Made by a program: the position numbers and the translations under genes. Positions 45,856-59,138 of a stretch of DNA of 64,000 nucleotides are shown here, in pieces; positions within the stretch are counted from its first letter, which is position 1, and each line of letters opens with the position of its first letter. Under the pieces are notes generated by a model that was not told the DNA's origin, searched no databases, and worked only from the letters and a program-made list of their open reading frames with translations. The DNA is from Allacma fusca (Eukaryota; Arthropoda; Collembola; Symphypleona; Sminthuridae): positions 65,769,067 through 65,833,066 of the forward strand of contig OX359245.1 in assembly GCA_947179485.1 (NCBI GenBank). Direction: 5' to 3'.

Positions 45856-48513
45856 GGGTAAAAATGCTATTAAGAATGACTGGGGGTAACTGCCCTATAT
45901 AAGCACTCGGCTGTTCCAACATGTGATCCCTCTAATTGTGCACAACAGCAACTTCGCTTATATAAAAGGTACTGGAATGTGAAGTTAATCCCAGACGGTG
46001 GTAACTATGCCTTGTTTCCAGCTAATTGGCCTAGTTACTTTTTCTGTAATTATGTGAATTCACAATACAAATATTTTCCTGCGGGACGATTACATGATTG
46101 TGCATTGTTGTGAAAACTATTTTTAACCATTCCGGAAAATCTGACTTTATTGCAAAAACCTATGCTATAAATGTTATGTATGTTTTAAATGTTACATATT
46201 TCCTTACAGTAGCTTAGTTCTCTAAAGTTGTATAAAGCAAGTATTATTTCCAGTGCATTAAAATTAATTGCAATTAACTTCAGCCTTGAATATATTTTCC
46301 CTATCCATGAACAACAGTTTCCAGCACAAACAAGCTACTGCGGAATTACACAAATATTATCCATGTCTTGTTAGCGAATGATTTATTATCTAAAGCTCAT
46401 CCCGTCGAAAAATGACTCACCCCTAAGCACGAAATTTGTATCGCAATGGTTTTCCATTGCGATAAAATTTTCACGTAATTATTCCATAACCACTGTAATA
46501 TCCATTTTTCAGCGTGAAATTTAATTCAGTCTTTTTATTGTTTTAAGTTTCAATCCTTTGGTGATGCACTAATGACGTTCAAGTAACGCGTGGACATTTT
46601 AATTATAAAACTAAGTTCATTTGTTTTGCAGACAACAAAATTGGGAGGCCATTTGCAACATTTGGTATTTACTCATGTTTTTTCAAGCCCTTATGTTACT
46701 GCCTTATACTCAAAGTGGCACTTGCTTGACGTTCTATAAAACGTCATAATTTATTTCTTCCAAAATCTAATCGTATTTGTGCATTCAATCTATTTAAAAT
46801 ATCCGACCGTTGTACATTGCCATGGTAAATATTTGCAGCATTTTGACATGCATGCATGTACATATGAACAACAAACTACACAAGTTTGGGCATATACTTT
46901 CAAAGTGATTCGTCGAGCTTATTGCGATTACTTTGATTGGACACAAACCAGAAGGCGGGAAAACAAAACAATATATTGAATTAAGACTTGAGTGAGTCGC
47001 TTTTACAAATTACGATTATGGTTTTCCACATTAAGATGAAAATGCTGGGTTTTTATGTATATCTTAATAATTGCAGAAAATCGGAATGATTGTGGGCTCC
47101 TGATTTGACAGAGAAACTATCTTATCGTTTTTCATGGCGCCGTAATGGTGCATTTATGGCATTATTTCTTCGAAGACACGAGAAATACAGGATAAAATTC
47201 GGAAACCACAGTTTTTAAAAGTGTCCAGATATGCCAGCTATACTTCCTGCTGGTCGCGGGAAAGTCGGAAGATAACGTGTATTAGAGGTTATAGTTTCAC
47301 ATGGCAGTGAATATCTGCTATCATGGCAGAAGGATGCTTTCAGTAGTTTCGAGTTTCACAATTCAGGATAAATAAACATAATAAACTGACAGCTGAATAC
47401 TGTTTTGTAAAATCAATTTTTAGAACAGACAATTATTGTGTTTGCAACAAAAAAAGTTGTTTCACTGACTGGAAAGCAATGTTCACAGTTAGAGGATGAC
47501 GTAACGTAAAAACATGTTAGTAACTTTAATTTTGCCTATTTATTCCACGAATCAGCGCAACACTTCCCCGGGCTCCAAAATCTTCTATTATTACCCTTTC
47601 CCTAAAAAATACACAATATTCCACATTTTTAAATCAATATTAAGCATGTCATTCGTTTGATCTCATCAAATTATTTTCGCCATATACGAATACGGGAATT
47701 TTGGATGCGAGCTCAATTATTATTAGGAAGACGATTTTTTGAACACATCTGCTTAAATCCACATTTTCCCAAATGAACTGGCCCTCATTCAGATCCTCAA
47801 TAAGGACATTTAAAAAAAAATATCTTCCTCATTCCTATACCAATTAATTCAGTCCGCCAATCATAATAAAAAATGAAACGATGATAATGATAAATGAACG
47901 TTCATCCTAATATTTAATAATGGCTGCACTAAAACCTTATATGTAACGCATCAGAAAAATAAAAGTCTTAAATGCATCCGAAGGCTACTTCGAATTTCTT
48001 TCCACAGGCTGGACTCATCTGATGATCGGATAAAAGATACGGGACATTCAAGTAAGAGTCACTTCGCCCCTACAATTCAATGATCACATTTAAATCCATG
48101 CTAGGAATACAAAGAACGCTGCGTAAAGCGAACCGACAGCCCCACCTGTAATTTCCAAACTGAAACAGAACTTAAGTCCACGTCGTGTCTTTAACAGCGT
48201 GCTGTGTCGTATTGGAATAGAAACCGTCCTTCTTGTTCTAACTACTTCTGTACGAGCAGCAGCCAATCAACGTGTAGTTCAAGCGTCACGTTCCGCAAGC
48301 ACAACGTTTCTATTCACTCATTTGAATATCAGTCGGAATTCCAGTTGAGTCAAGTGAGCCGTGGGAGTTGTTGTGTGATATTTAAGAGTAAGAATATTTT
48401 GAATTAATTACTGCTTTTTTTCTACAAAATTAATCAAATTTTTACTTGTAGTTTATTCCATTTAGGGGCCTTGAAAATTACATTCGGTAATTATTCAAAA
48501 ACTTGAAGATAAG
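45856..48513. other. Intergenic region upstream of the TP-repeat gene
   Basis: AT-rich, no gene recognised. Near 46410-46450 a short segment containing CGAAATTTGTATCGCAATGG resembles sequence beside the left terminus of the Tc1-like element (16190-16210), possibly a solo remnant. The last 300 bp probably hold the 5' untranslated exon and promoter of the gene starting at 48514. Confidence 0.45.
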
Positions 48514-49934
48514 ATGTCGGGACAAGATATGGTAATATTTTTTCCCCATTTTTTAAAAATGTGATAATAATACCAATATTTTTTCCTGTGTTCTATTCTA
48601 GTGTGGGAAGTGTAATCAATTTTTCCAAAGTATTTGATGAGTGTTTTATGAAGTTCTATCTATGTTTTTTTTTTGTAGGGAAACATTCTGGAAGTGGATG
48701 AAAACAACGTGGAAGGAAATCCGGAGAACGTGGAAATGGCCGACATGACTGAAAATGTTCCTGCGTCGGTGGTTGATATTGAAAAGCGTGGGAATGATGG
48801 GAATGAGGATGTTGATGTAAGATTTTAATTTTAATCAAATTTGAAAATTATACAGGTTGAAATTATGTGCTTGTACAGATTACGACTCAAGTCACGTTTT
48901 TGAGCTGTAGTATCATTTGAACTGTAGGAATGTTTATTAATGTGTAATCTGGCTACAATCGACAGTAAGTTATTAGTTTGAATTCTGGTGGAATTATTTG
49001 ATAGTCAGTTTTAAAGGGATTTCCGGTATTTGGGTTTGTATTGAATGTTTTAATAATTAATATGTTGAACTCGTGAGTTTTTGTATGTATAGGAATCCGA
49101 GAAGAAGAAGTTGAAGACGGACGGTGCTGAGGTTGTGGTTCAAGTTGAGGGACAGGGAGACGCGGGCAATGATGTTGTTCAAGGAAAGTTGGAGGTGTTG
49201 GACACTACAGGTGACCAATTGGACGAATTCTTGAAGAAACCTGACGACAACGTAAATTCGGGAGTGGTTGAAGATGCTACTGAATGTCTTCGTCAATTGG
49301 ATGCTGCGATTGGTAATGAATTGAAGCTTTTAGGTATTTGAATCTATATTTTTGTATTTTTTTTTGGAGGGTTTGTTTTGTGCTAGTAGTATTCCATGGG
49401 AATTAAGATATAGATTGGAATGAAATTGGTGTACATATTGGTTGTGGTAATTTTACTTTTGGAATTAATTTTTGAATAATGGGGATGTTATTGTTTCCGG
49501 GTGATGGGGTAACAATAATCAGTGTTACCATCAGCATGAATGAGATATATGATATCAGTAGAAACTTTACAAGGAGCATGTAATCCCGGAAATTGTAGTT
49601 TGATAGTTGATCGTAGTATGAAAATTGGAAAAAATACATTTTAGGCAGCCCTATTAAGACTGTGGGAACTCCGAACAAGTTTCGAACTCCGGTACGTGGA
49701 GATGCAACTCCGAAGAAAGGAGATACAACTCCGGTACGTGGAGATGCAACTCCGAAGAAAGGAGATACAACTCCGGAGAATGGAGATGCAATTCCAAAGC
49801 GTGGAGATTCAACTCCGAAGAAAAGAACTGCAACTCCGGATCTGCATACTCCAAGTAAGGAAGGCGAACGGGAATCTCCTTTAAAGGAAGCCACACCTGC
49901 TAGGAAAGCTTCCAGGCAGTCCAGCTTGCAGTAA
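48514..49934 (+). CDS. Low-complexity TP-repeat protein, probably nuclear (228 aa)
   Basis: Family not recognised. Exons 48514-48531, 48679-48816, 49093-49333 and 49645-49934 have consensus splice sites and consistent phases, giving one frame from ATG to TAA. Exons 2-3 are acidic and Val/Asn-rich, with a short basic patch EKKKLK that could be a nuclear signal. The last exon contains a tandem 14-residue repeat (TPVRGDATPKKGDT, twice near-exactly, then diverging), coded by a 42-bp direct repeat. The TPxK and SPxK spacing suits proline-directed kinase sites or a linker-histone-like, DNA-associated tail. The C-terminus is Ser/Lys/Arg-rich. Compositional similarity to chromatin proteins is the only functional hint. 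Confidence 0.75.
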
Positions 49935-51675
49935 TGTTTGTTGCTCACCTTTCATCAGTATACTTACAGTATCTTGTTATATCTTTTTTCTTGTTTTATT
50001 GTCAAAGAATGAACTTCTTTCTTCCCTACACAGTCACCTCATTTTTTAAAATAATTTTTAATAATCTATGATATACAGTCCTGTGCACTATGAATGGTTT
50101 CCGCATTACGTAAGTTTGTAGATTCTGGAAAATGTCTGAATTTACGTGACATTAAATTATTGATTTGTCTTGAGAGTCAACAACAATGCTGTTATATAAA
50201 CTGAGGTCATAAGTGTTGTTACGTAAGACGTATTATTTTTGTTGCATAAGACTGCAAATCATAGCTTGTTTAGGTATTTTTAACCGTATTTTCATATATT
50301 TTCTGTCAAATGTTTGTACATGATGAAAGGATCCGTTATAAAATAAAAGATTGTAAAACACGTTTGTTGACATTTTCACTCTTAAGTAAGTGTTCTTATT
50401 TTTATGTAATTCGAAAGTGTGTGATAACCCCTGTATGTTCCCATGTTAATACAATAACTGTCAGTGAGTGTTCCAGGCCTAACTCGGTAGCTATAACATA
50501 TGCCCAAGCTCTCAGATTGTTACGTAAGTGTAAGTATTCCAAGGGCAAAAAACATATGTGCTTTTTATTACTCCTGCTGATAAAATGAATTTATGCGGTA
50601 ATCAATACTCTCGCTCTCTCTATGTACTGAGTGTTAAATACCAAATAAATACTTAATTTTTTACCTTTACAGACTTCTAATTAAGTATCAATCTCTGGAT
50701 AACACAAACCGTGTGCTCATCCTACCTAACTGAATATAAGGAGACTGGGATTGGAATATGTATAATCATCCTAGTGGATTCAAGTAATGCTGTGTACTTG
50801 GAATTGTTTCAGAAGGGAAGATTCGATGACGTCTGTAAAGTTGACTGTCCCGGATTGTCTCGTCTACTCTTACCATGAAACATGTATTATTATTGCTTTT
50901 CTATAGGGCTATAATTTTAAGCGTAATTTCCTGTTCTTTCCTCAATTTCGCCATTGTTGTAACTATGTATTACTGCTTGTGTATCAAGTTTGTAACTAAG
51001 CCTGATTTTATTCATTCCTGTATAAATACTGAGTGTTTCCTTAGGCTTCATCATTCCATTGTTGTGCATTGAGCTGTGAGCCGTGAACTTAGTAACATAT
51101 TTAGTTAACAGCAAGTTAACTAGTGCAAACCGGTTTGAACTATTTATTTGGAGCTAATTGAATCTTGTATAACCAGAGAAAGTAGAGACGGTATATTTAC
51201 AAGGGCATGGGAAGTGCAAAACCGGACAAATTTCAGTTAGGGCATCGTATCTGTAATTTATGTGAATATCAAAACTGTGCGCAAAAATTTCTGCAAGTTT
51301 CAAAGAACTGAATAATCTAAACGCTATGAAATTAAATTGATAAAAGATATTTTTAAGCTCTCAAAATAAGCAGAGCGGCTGTGATATTGTGTAAATAAAA
51401 GACAAAAGCCACACTCCTCTTAATATTTGAATATCTTGTGTGTGGTCTTTTTAATACAAATTACATACAACAATTACGTCAGCTTTAATATTTTCAACAA
51501 ATATTTCCACATTTGTGTTGAACACATTTACTCCAAGTATTAGGCAAAATGCTTATGTGCGGGATAAAATTACGTAGTTAATTTCAGATTGAATTAAGAT
51601 TTTGTCGTGACAATATAGTTTAAAAAATTTGTCATCTATTAGCATATTTTTATTTTCACCGGATCGACCGCAGCA
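49935..51675. other. Intergenic region
   Basis: AT-rich sequence holding the 3' end of the TP-repeat gene and the upstream region of the transporter. Short frames (50310-50588, 50875-51072) lack domains. I see no other gene. Confidence 0.5.
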
Positions 51676-54133
51676 ATGATCAAATCTGATAAGAAACCCA
51701 CCGAAGCCGAGGGTACCCTTTGTCCAATTAATTTTGATGAGGTTCTAGAAAGTCTAGGTAAGTTTTTATTGTAATTATTCAAAGATGTACTACTAGTTTT
51801 TGTTTGTCAATGCATGTTTTTGCGTGTACATTTATTTGGTGGCAAAAAGTACATTTTATCCCCATCAAAAAATCCACGAGGCACGACACAGACATTCAGG
51901 ATTGAGGGAATCCCTGTGAGTATTTATTCATGCGAAGGCGTCAGATTCAATACTGAGAAAAAATGAATGAGTGAGTAATAGTTCTGACAGCAAAATAATG
52001 AATGTATATGTATGTTTCAGGTGGATTTGGACGGTTTCAGTTTGTCACGCTATTTCTACTTCTTGTACTGGAAATCCCTGTTGCCTTTATCTCCTTTGTG
52101 CCCATCTTCACAGGTACATGTTTATTGTAACTAGTTTCTATTTGGGTTTCTTAATCCATCTGAACAAGTTTTGTAGCCATAATAAATGATGATATTTTTT
52201 GTAGGAGCCTCACCTAAATTTTGGCTCTGCAATGGGGAAATAATACCGGCTAAAGATGCCTGCAGTTGTAATGGGACTTTGGATTCTGAGGGCACCTCTA
52301 TTGTGTCTGAGGTAATTCATATAATTACTTATTCAATTAGAGCATACAAAACACTGCAAAATACGTATAATTTGACGGGAATTTCATAACAGCGTATGGG
52401 AAATGTTCTACGAAGTTTCAAACCATATATTTTTTACAGTGGAATTTAGTCTGCGAATCGGCATGGGTCTCAGACTTTATTACAAGTCTGCAAATGCTTG
52501 GAATGGTATTCGGCTGCATAGCTACGGGCAAATTCAGTGATTGGTATGAGCTAAAATATTAAAACTGTAATTTCAAAGCTAATGTGCAATAATGTTATGT
52601 AATGAATGGGATTGAGCTATGAAAGTAATGTAAGCATCTGATCATTATAATTTGTTTTGTAAAGGTATGGCCGCCGAAATTCCTTTTTAGCCACAGTCCT
52701 TATAATGGGCATGGGAAGTGCAGTCTCAGCGGTAGCAACTGATCCTTATTTGTACGGATTCTGCCGATTTTTATGTGGTGCTGGACTGTCGGGATATCTG
52801 GGATTAACATCAGTTTACACAATGGAGTTTCAAACCCCACGGTGGAGACCACTTTGCGGGGCTGTAGGGCCTTGGGGCGAAGGGATAATGATACTGGCGG
52901 CTTTAGCTTATTTTATTCCTTCGTGGAGGCTCCTAACGATGGCAACTTCGTTACCTTTTATTTTGATCATTGGAATTTACCCGTAAGTTTCAATCAAAAT
53001 TAAATCCCGATATTGTATGCGTAGCAGTTATGAAATTCCGTGTTTCTGTAACTCACCTGTAAGTTCCTGTATAGATTACTTCCAGAAAGTCCCAGGTGGC
53101 TCCTTCGGAATCAGAAAATAAAAGAAGCTCATAAAGTTATAAATAGAATGGCAAAAATGAATGGAAAAGAGCCACTTTCTATGGAATTCGTTCAAAAGTT
53201 GGCAGCAATTGATGCAGGCCCTTCCAATGAGAACGTTCAACGTTTTAGCTACTGGGATTTTTTCAGCCGGAAACAGCTTAGGCTACCTACATTGTACCTG
53301 ATGGGCATCTGGGCGGCTTGGTCCATTACTAATTTCGGAATTGCTTTTAACATTAAAAATTTCCCTGGGAATATCTATTGGAATGTGGTACTCTTGGGTG
53401 CGACGGACGCTATTGGTTACCCAGCGTCCTTGCTGTTTTCAAATAAGTAAGTACTTCAGCTCAAATAAAATTTATGAAAGTATGAAAAATTTGCTCGTAA
53501 ATGTTGTTTCGCAAATAATCTAATTTAATTGTTTGTTATTTCTAGAATTGGCCGACGTCAATCCTTAGCATTTTTTATGACAGCTGCTGCTGTCTTTTTG
53601 GTGGCGCTAGCAATTGTAGACTTAACGGTAATTTCGGAGAGCCACTCTACCATTGTAGTTGTGTTATGCTTGCTGGGGAAGATGGGTATTTCAGGGGCCA
53701 GAGGATGTGTCCGGACATTGACTGGAGAAACTTATCCTACTGCAATTAGATCTATGGGGGCTTGTCTCTGTGGAGTTTCCACTGGTTTGGCATCCATTGT
53801 CGCACCGCAATTGGCATTCTTGGGAGCTAGTAATAAATTTTAAAAATATTGAAATGCATCTGTGCATATTCAACTTAAAATAAGTTGATTTTATTTTGAT
53901 TGAAGATTATTTTCATTCTAGCCTGGCCATCAATACCATTCTTCACATTTGCTGCAATAAGTGTTTGTGGGGCTTTGATGTGTTTCCTTCTAAACGAAAC
54001 ACAGGGACAAGCACTCCAGGATGAAGTGATGGCTAATCCAGAACCAAAGGATTGCGAAAAGGCTAGTTCAAACCTTCCCAAAGAAATTACTTGGGATGTG
54101 GATGGTGTCATGAAATGTAACGTCAGGTATTGA
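51676..54133 (+). CDS. SLC22-type organic cation/carnitine transporter (523 aa)
   Basis: Plasma-membrane transporter of the major facilitator superfamily, SLC22 branch, expected to move organic cations, carnitine or anions; the substrate is not readable from sequence. Exons 51676-51757, 52021-52113, 52205-52311, 52440-52543, 52665-52982, 53075-53446, 53546-53829 and 53922-54133 join in phase without stops. Visible marks: a first membrane helix (FVTLFLLLVLEIPVAFISFV), a Cys-containing extracellular loop, and WNLVCESAWVSDFITSLQML followed by the loop GRR near residue 130. The SLC22 signature LLPESPRWLL is near 235-245, a second GRR near 361, GETYPTAIRSMG, and the C-terminal NETQGQALQDE. Length is normal for the family. 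The gene is convergent with the mannanase, 227 bp away. Likely functional. Confidence 0.9.
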
Positions 54134-54360
54134 TACTTACTTCAGTGTTAACTTTTGTACTTACAGTTAATTGTTGCTACATTTATAGTGTCTTATATAC
54201 ATATATAATTACTCAAACAGTATTAAATCTGTTATTAACTCGATTTATTTTGAAGTTACATTTTACGTGTCTCCATAACACACAATCACAGTAAATACAA
54301 ACTGGAAGGTCAGTCAGGACAAGAACGCATTTAGTGGAGGTGAATTTTTTCCGGGAAAAA

Positions 54361-56029
54361 TTAACGAACATCAATTGCCACCAGACCGTTGTGATTGTAG
54401 TTCCTAATGTGATTGAAGCCCCTATCCTGTGTCTCCCTGTTGTCACTGCATTCCCCACCAGCATTGAATTGCCATGATAAGGCTCCACGGTAGCCCCTGT
54501 TGTAAGCATGATCAAAAAGTGCCTCAATAGATTCACCTTGGGAGCATACACTTGCAAATTCACCAATGATCAGTGGTTTGTCAAGTCCATATTGAGAAGC
54601 ATCCACCTGTCAAAACAAACAATCAGTTGAGTTCTTGATTAAGATCGATTACTCCATCCAGTTGTAGTAATCCGTAAACATCTAATTATAACAAATTGAT
54701 TACTTTAAATGGACTGTGGTCACTCCAGCGTCCGTTGAATGAGTAAGAGTGGATCTGGTAAAAGTCTATTCTTCCATCTGGAGAGCCAGCGGCTTGGGTG
54801 AGACAGCTGTCCTTGTAGTAGTTATCTAAAATGTTAGCACAATTGTTAACGATTATGTCAAGGGGTTGACAGTGCGGTCATGCGACATGCTCAAAAAAAA
54901 ACTTCATATACAATATTAAATCCACAGATTATGCGTAAAGGATTACATGTCTCCCCGAATGCATCAGTCTGAGGCCGTTCTGACCAAGATCCAATAGTGA
55001 CCAGAGTTGACCGGTCAGCTTGACGAATAGCAGCGACTTGTTTTCCCAAGAACGTTAACATTCGGTCCATAGGAATAGCTCGTCCAGTCCAACCTGCCCC
55101 AGAGCCATCCAGTCTGTTTGTATCGTAGCATGGATTGCCATTTCCTTCTATTCTGATTGATCCCTCAGGCTCATTCATGATCTCCCAAGCTGCAAGAGCT
55201 GGTTTCCCACTCAAGGCTTGAACCATGGGCTATAAAATATTATCATCATTAAATCTTACATTTTAATTACTCAGACTGTTTCCAATTATGAAGCATAAAA
55301 AACATTCTGATAGTTTTCTCTCAATTCAAATCCAACAAATGACATTCTCGTAAAATGTGAAACGTTTTTTTATCTATACATTTCAGCTTATATAAGAAGA
55401 AAATATTAGAAAAATAAGGTACTAACGATCAAGGCATTGCTAATGTATGAGTTCAACTTAGAATCATCCCAAATCAAGTTGACGAGGGTTTGTTGTCTCA
55501 TCAAAGCTCCATTCCATAAAACAGGGATGACTAAGACGTTATGGTCATAGCAGAAGTCCAAAAACCGGCTTAAGTCTGAGATCAAAGTTCTGGCTTCATC
55601 CGTTCCAAGAACGAACCCATCCCCATTAAATTGCGGGGTAGTTTCTCCTTCGACATGAACCCAAATACCTAAAAAAGCCGACAAAATTTATTATCAAATC
55701 AGTTGTATATTAAAAATTTTAATTAAGTAAAGGGATTTATTCCAATAATTTAGGGTCATTCGGGACTATTTTTATGTGTGTGAGGACTTACGGATAGTGT
55801 TGCCCCCATAGGCAGAAATCTCTCTCACGTAATTCTCAAGTTCTTGGCCACTTCCCCAGTCGTAGCGATTATTCCCAAAATCACAACCATAACAAGACCA
55901 AGCAATATTTGGACCTGACAGGAAGACATTGTCATTTCCGTACACTAGATTTGACCCGCTCACTCGCAAGAACTCTGCATTGGAAATTGCCAACGTGGCA
56001 AGGACTAGGACCAAAGCTTGCCGGAACAT
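54361..56029 (-). CDS. Secreted GH5 endo-beta-1,4-mannanase (383 aa)
   Basis: Glycoside hydrolase family 5 enzyme, best matching animal mannan endo-1,4-beta-mannosidases that cut plant or algal mannans. Exons 56029-55792, 55668-55427, 55229-54926, 54825-54704 and 54606-54361 join in phase. The exon 3 donor (T|GTGGAT) is non-ideal but is the only one that keeps frame. A signal peptide covers residues 1-18 (MFRQALVLVLATLAISNA), followed by a mature N-terminus containing GPNIAWSCYGCDFG. The acid/base is E180 (AAWEIMNEPEG) and the nucleophile E318 (KPLIIGEFA), with the substrate-cleft Trp in GALSWQFNAGG. Length suits the family. Secretion and mannan digestion are inferred; subfamily GH5_10 is my best guess. 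Introns and the neighbouring transporter argue against contamination. Confidence 0.9.
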
Positions 56030-59000
56030 ATTGTATTGTTTTATTTATTATAATTGATTATTTTGTAAAAAAAATATGCAAACTTTCAGTAACTCCCCTC
56101 AGTCTCTTTCCTCAAGACTGACGGTAGTTATTGGAGTGTTGAAATTATATACGGTTTTTGTTGGAACGTTTTCATGTGACAACATATGTTCAAACTGAAG
56201 TTTTGATTGTCTATGGATTTTGTGATATATTGCAGGCTAAAATTATTGTATCCATCAATGTCTGTAGGTATGTAACCTGAAACTCATCATTTGTCTCACT
56301 TATGATCAAGTGATAATAATAGATCACACTCATCTGTTTTGTCGACATTTTTGACAAATTGATGATTCGATCAAGTGTTTACAGCTCTTATCAATTAGTT
56401 TACTTTTTACGTAACAGACAGGCAGATATATGTATCTACCTTTGGATGGATGGTATAAGTGTACACAAATTGTATGAATTGTGGGGCACTATATGTACAT
56501 TTGATAATACCATACACTTTCGTTAGAACGTACTATCTTTCCTGGGACTCTCGTTAGAACGGACGGATTTACTCGATTTCCCCCATTGATTTACACAGTG
56601 CTTAATCAGCTGATTCCATAGGATTATTTTAAAAGGGACAAAAAGGACCAGCTCAGTTTAATTCTTTTACGAGATTTAACTGTATGTAGCTGTTTGGGAA
56701 GTCTATTTTTAGTTTAATATTATCTACTTTTTCAATGCCTCATATTTTTTAGCCTGGTATAAGAGTAAGTCACTCAACTGCGGCTATAGTTAATAATTGT
56801 CATGACATCTACAGCTTAAAAAAAATCACAGACGTTTACGAAATAGTGGTTATGTCCAATACGGATCCTAATTTCGAAGTCAGACTTTTAAATACCTTGT
56901 AATTAATTTCACTACTCATATTACAACAACCACTCATGTTGATAATAAAATATACATACATACCTATATTCAATTAATTTTTTAGTAATCATTCCTAGCT
57001 CAATCCTCTAAAACTGAGTAGATAAAATGTCGCTTAAAAAGGAATCAAAATAATTATTATTGCATAAATACTTACGCGAATACAAGTTTAAGTATGCACA
57101 AACGTAATTGAAAGAAAAAAAATTATGAATAGTCTCTGGAACATAAAATTGACGCTGATTGTGAGTCAGCATCACGCTAAAAATTTTGCCATTAAACATT
57201 TGCTTCTTACCATGTGCACTTTTATCTTCCACTTAAACCTGTTCAGAGCTGCGCTGGAATAAAATTAAATACAGGAAATACTTGATATTACAAAAATTGG
57301 CAATTTCCCCAACTCTCACAAGGAAAAGAGTTAACATTGTAGGAAATACAGATAGGATTAATTCTGTCAGTTCTAAAGGGAATACTCCTCAGGAAATAAT
57401 GCTATTAATCATTAGGTTTCGTGTTTGTATATCACGAGCCGATAATATCTCCACTATATTAGACTTTTTATCCATCGCTCAAATTAATTAAGCCAGAAAT
57501 ATGTAACTATATAATTACAACAAAGTAGATATTATTATTACTTCGGAGCTCCAAAGATTCGGGAATACCATTTTATTTTCAGCGATATTTCAACACTTTG
57601 GCATTGTAACATGAAACAATAATAATATAATTATTGCTTGAAAAAGGCTGCTGATGAATTTTAATATTTTACACGTTGCTGGAATATAATTTTTACATAT
57701 GTATTTGTAATAATTATATATTCTTGTAATTCGCTATACTTCTTACAATTTATTATTATTGGAATGAAACCATGTTAACTTTTCCCCTCCCTGTTACAAT
57801 TAATCTGTGTACATATATGTCCCTTTTTTGTGACTATATACATGCTAATGGTTGAAAACAGTATGGAATTGTGTATTATATTCGTTGAAGTTATAATTTT
57901 GTATAGTAACTGATGCTTCCCTTTTTTCTTGTAAAGAGTCATCAGAAAACATGAAGGAATGGTGAGAATAGTTTTAAGGCAAAAATTATTGGTTTTGGTA
58001 TATATTTATATGACATAATTCTGACCTTTAAACTGTGCTCTGTGCCTTTAAATAGGATCCGATTCAAGACTATATCGTATATATGTAATGTTTAAATTCG
58101 TTTAAAGACTTTCGGACTGTTGATATTTACATTTTTATAATAATGTTATAAGTGGTATTTGTAACTCTCCATATGTCCGTCCTCAGAGACGTAATGAATG
58201 TAAAGAGGACCTCTACAACATATAATTAGGATAACAATATTTGAGTCATATGGTTCCCTAAATGCTCTCACATCCTCTCCTAATTACCGGTACATTATTC
58301 GCGTAATTGCACTTGATAAGTTATAAATGTGTGATGATGACAATAATTTGACATGTGTTTTTTTCCCCTGACAATAGAAGCCCGTCTTGTCTACTATAAT
58401 GCCTAAGCAGCCTATAATATTTAGAACATCCCCAGAGCATTGGAACTACATGTACATAAGTATATTTAGAGGAAGTGATTATATTTAATTTATAATTCGT
58501 ATAATTCCTATACCCCAATATTTTTTTTATACAGTAAAATGTCAATTTCCATAGCATTGAGCTTCTTGTCGTATATGTTTATAATATAATGTACATTGTT
58601 GCGTGTATAATTAAATCTATCCTAGATTTTTTTTTAAAACGTAGAAGGAAAGGTCTATAACTCATACATCTGACGAAATCTCAAAAGCTGGAGAGATACA
58701 CATTCCAGGGAGGAAATCAAATTGCAAAATATGTCAAAACTGGGATGGTTTTGAGGGAATGGACCTCAAAAACAAAGCTAGGATTACAATAAAGAACAAT
58801 AATAATTACAAAGTACACTCGATGGAAACAGATACAAGGTACAAAATGTGAGCGGAGGTCTCAACAAGGTAACTATTTATAATTAATTATTATATATTTT
58901 TTTGTATAGGAAAGTACATAATTTTCTAGGTTATAATAAGTAATAATTATTATTTTTTATATATCAAGTTTGAGAAAGAGAGACTCAAGTTGTCTGAAGT

Positions 59001-59138
59001 TGGATTTTATATAGCTTTGTGTGTGTGTCTGTGTCTGTGTTTTGTGTGTGTCTGTGTGTATGTGACGAGTGTGAAGGTACAATTTTAATAAAATTAAGTA
59101 TTGTATGATTTAAGTAATATAAATGAGCCAATTAAGGA
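56030..59138. other. AT-rich intergenic region
   Basis: No supported gene in about 3.1 kb. The first few hundred bases upstream of 56029 should hold the mannanase promoter. A degenerate GT microsatellite lies near 59015-59066. Confidence 0.55.
59015..59066. repeat. Degenerate (GT)n microsatellite
   Basis: Runs of TGTG broken by CT and TT steps, e.g. TTTGTGTGTGTCTGTGTGTA. A simple-sequence repeat with no coding role. Confidence 0.85.

Noticed and set aside
49403-49948. 181-codon minus-strand open frame with repeated GVVSPFFGVAS
   Set aside because: It is the antisense of the TP-repeat exon of the spliced gene 48514-49934, whose splice sites and phases support the plus strand.
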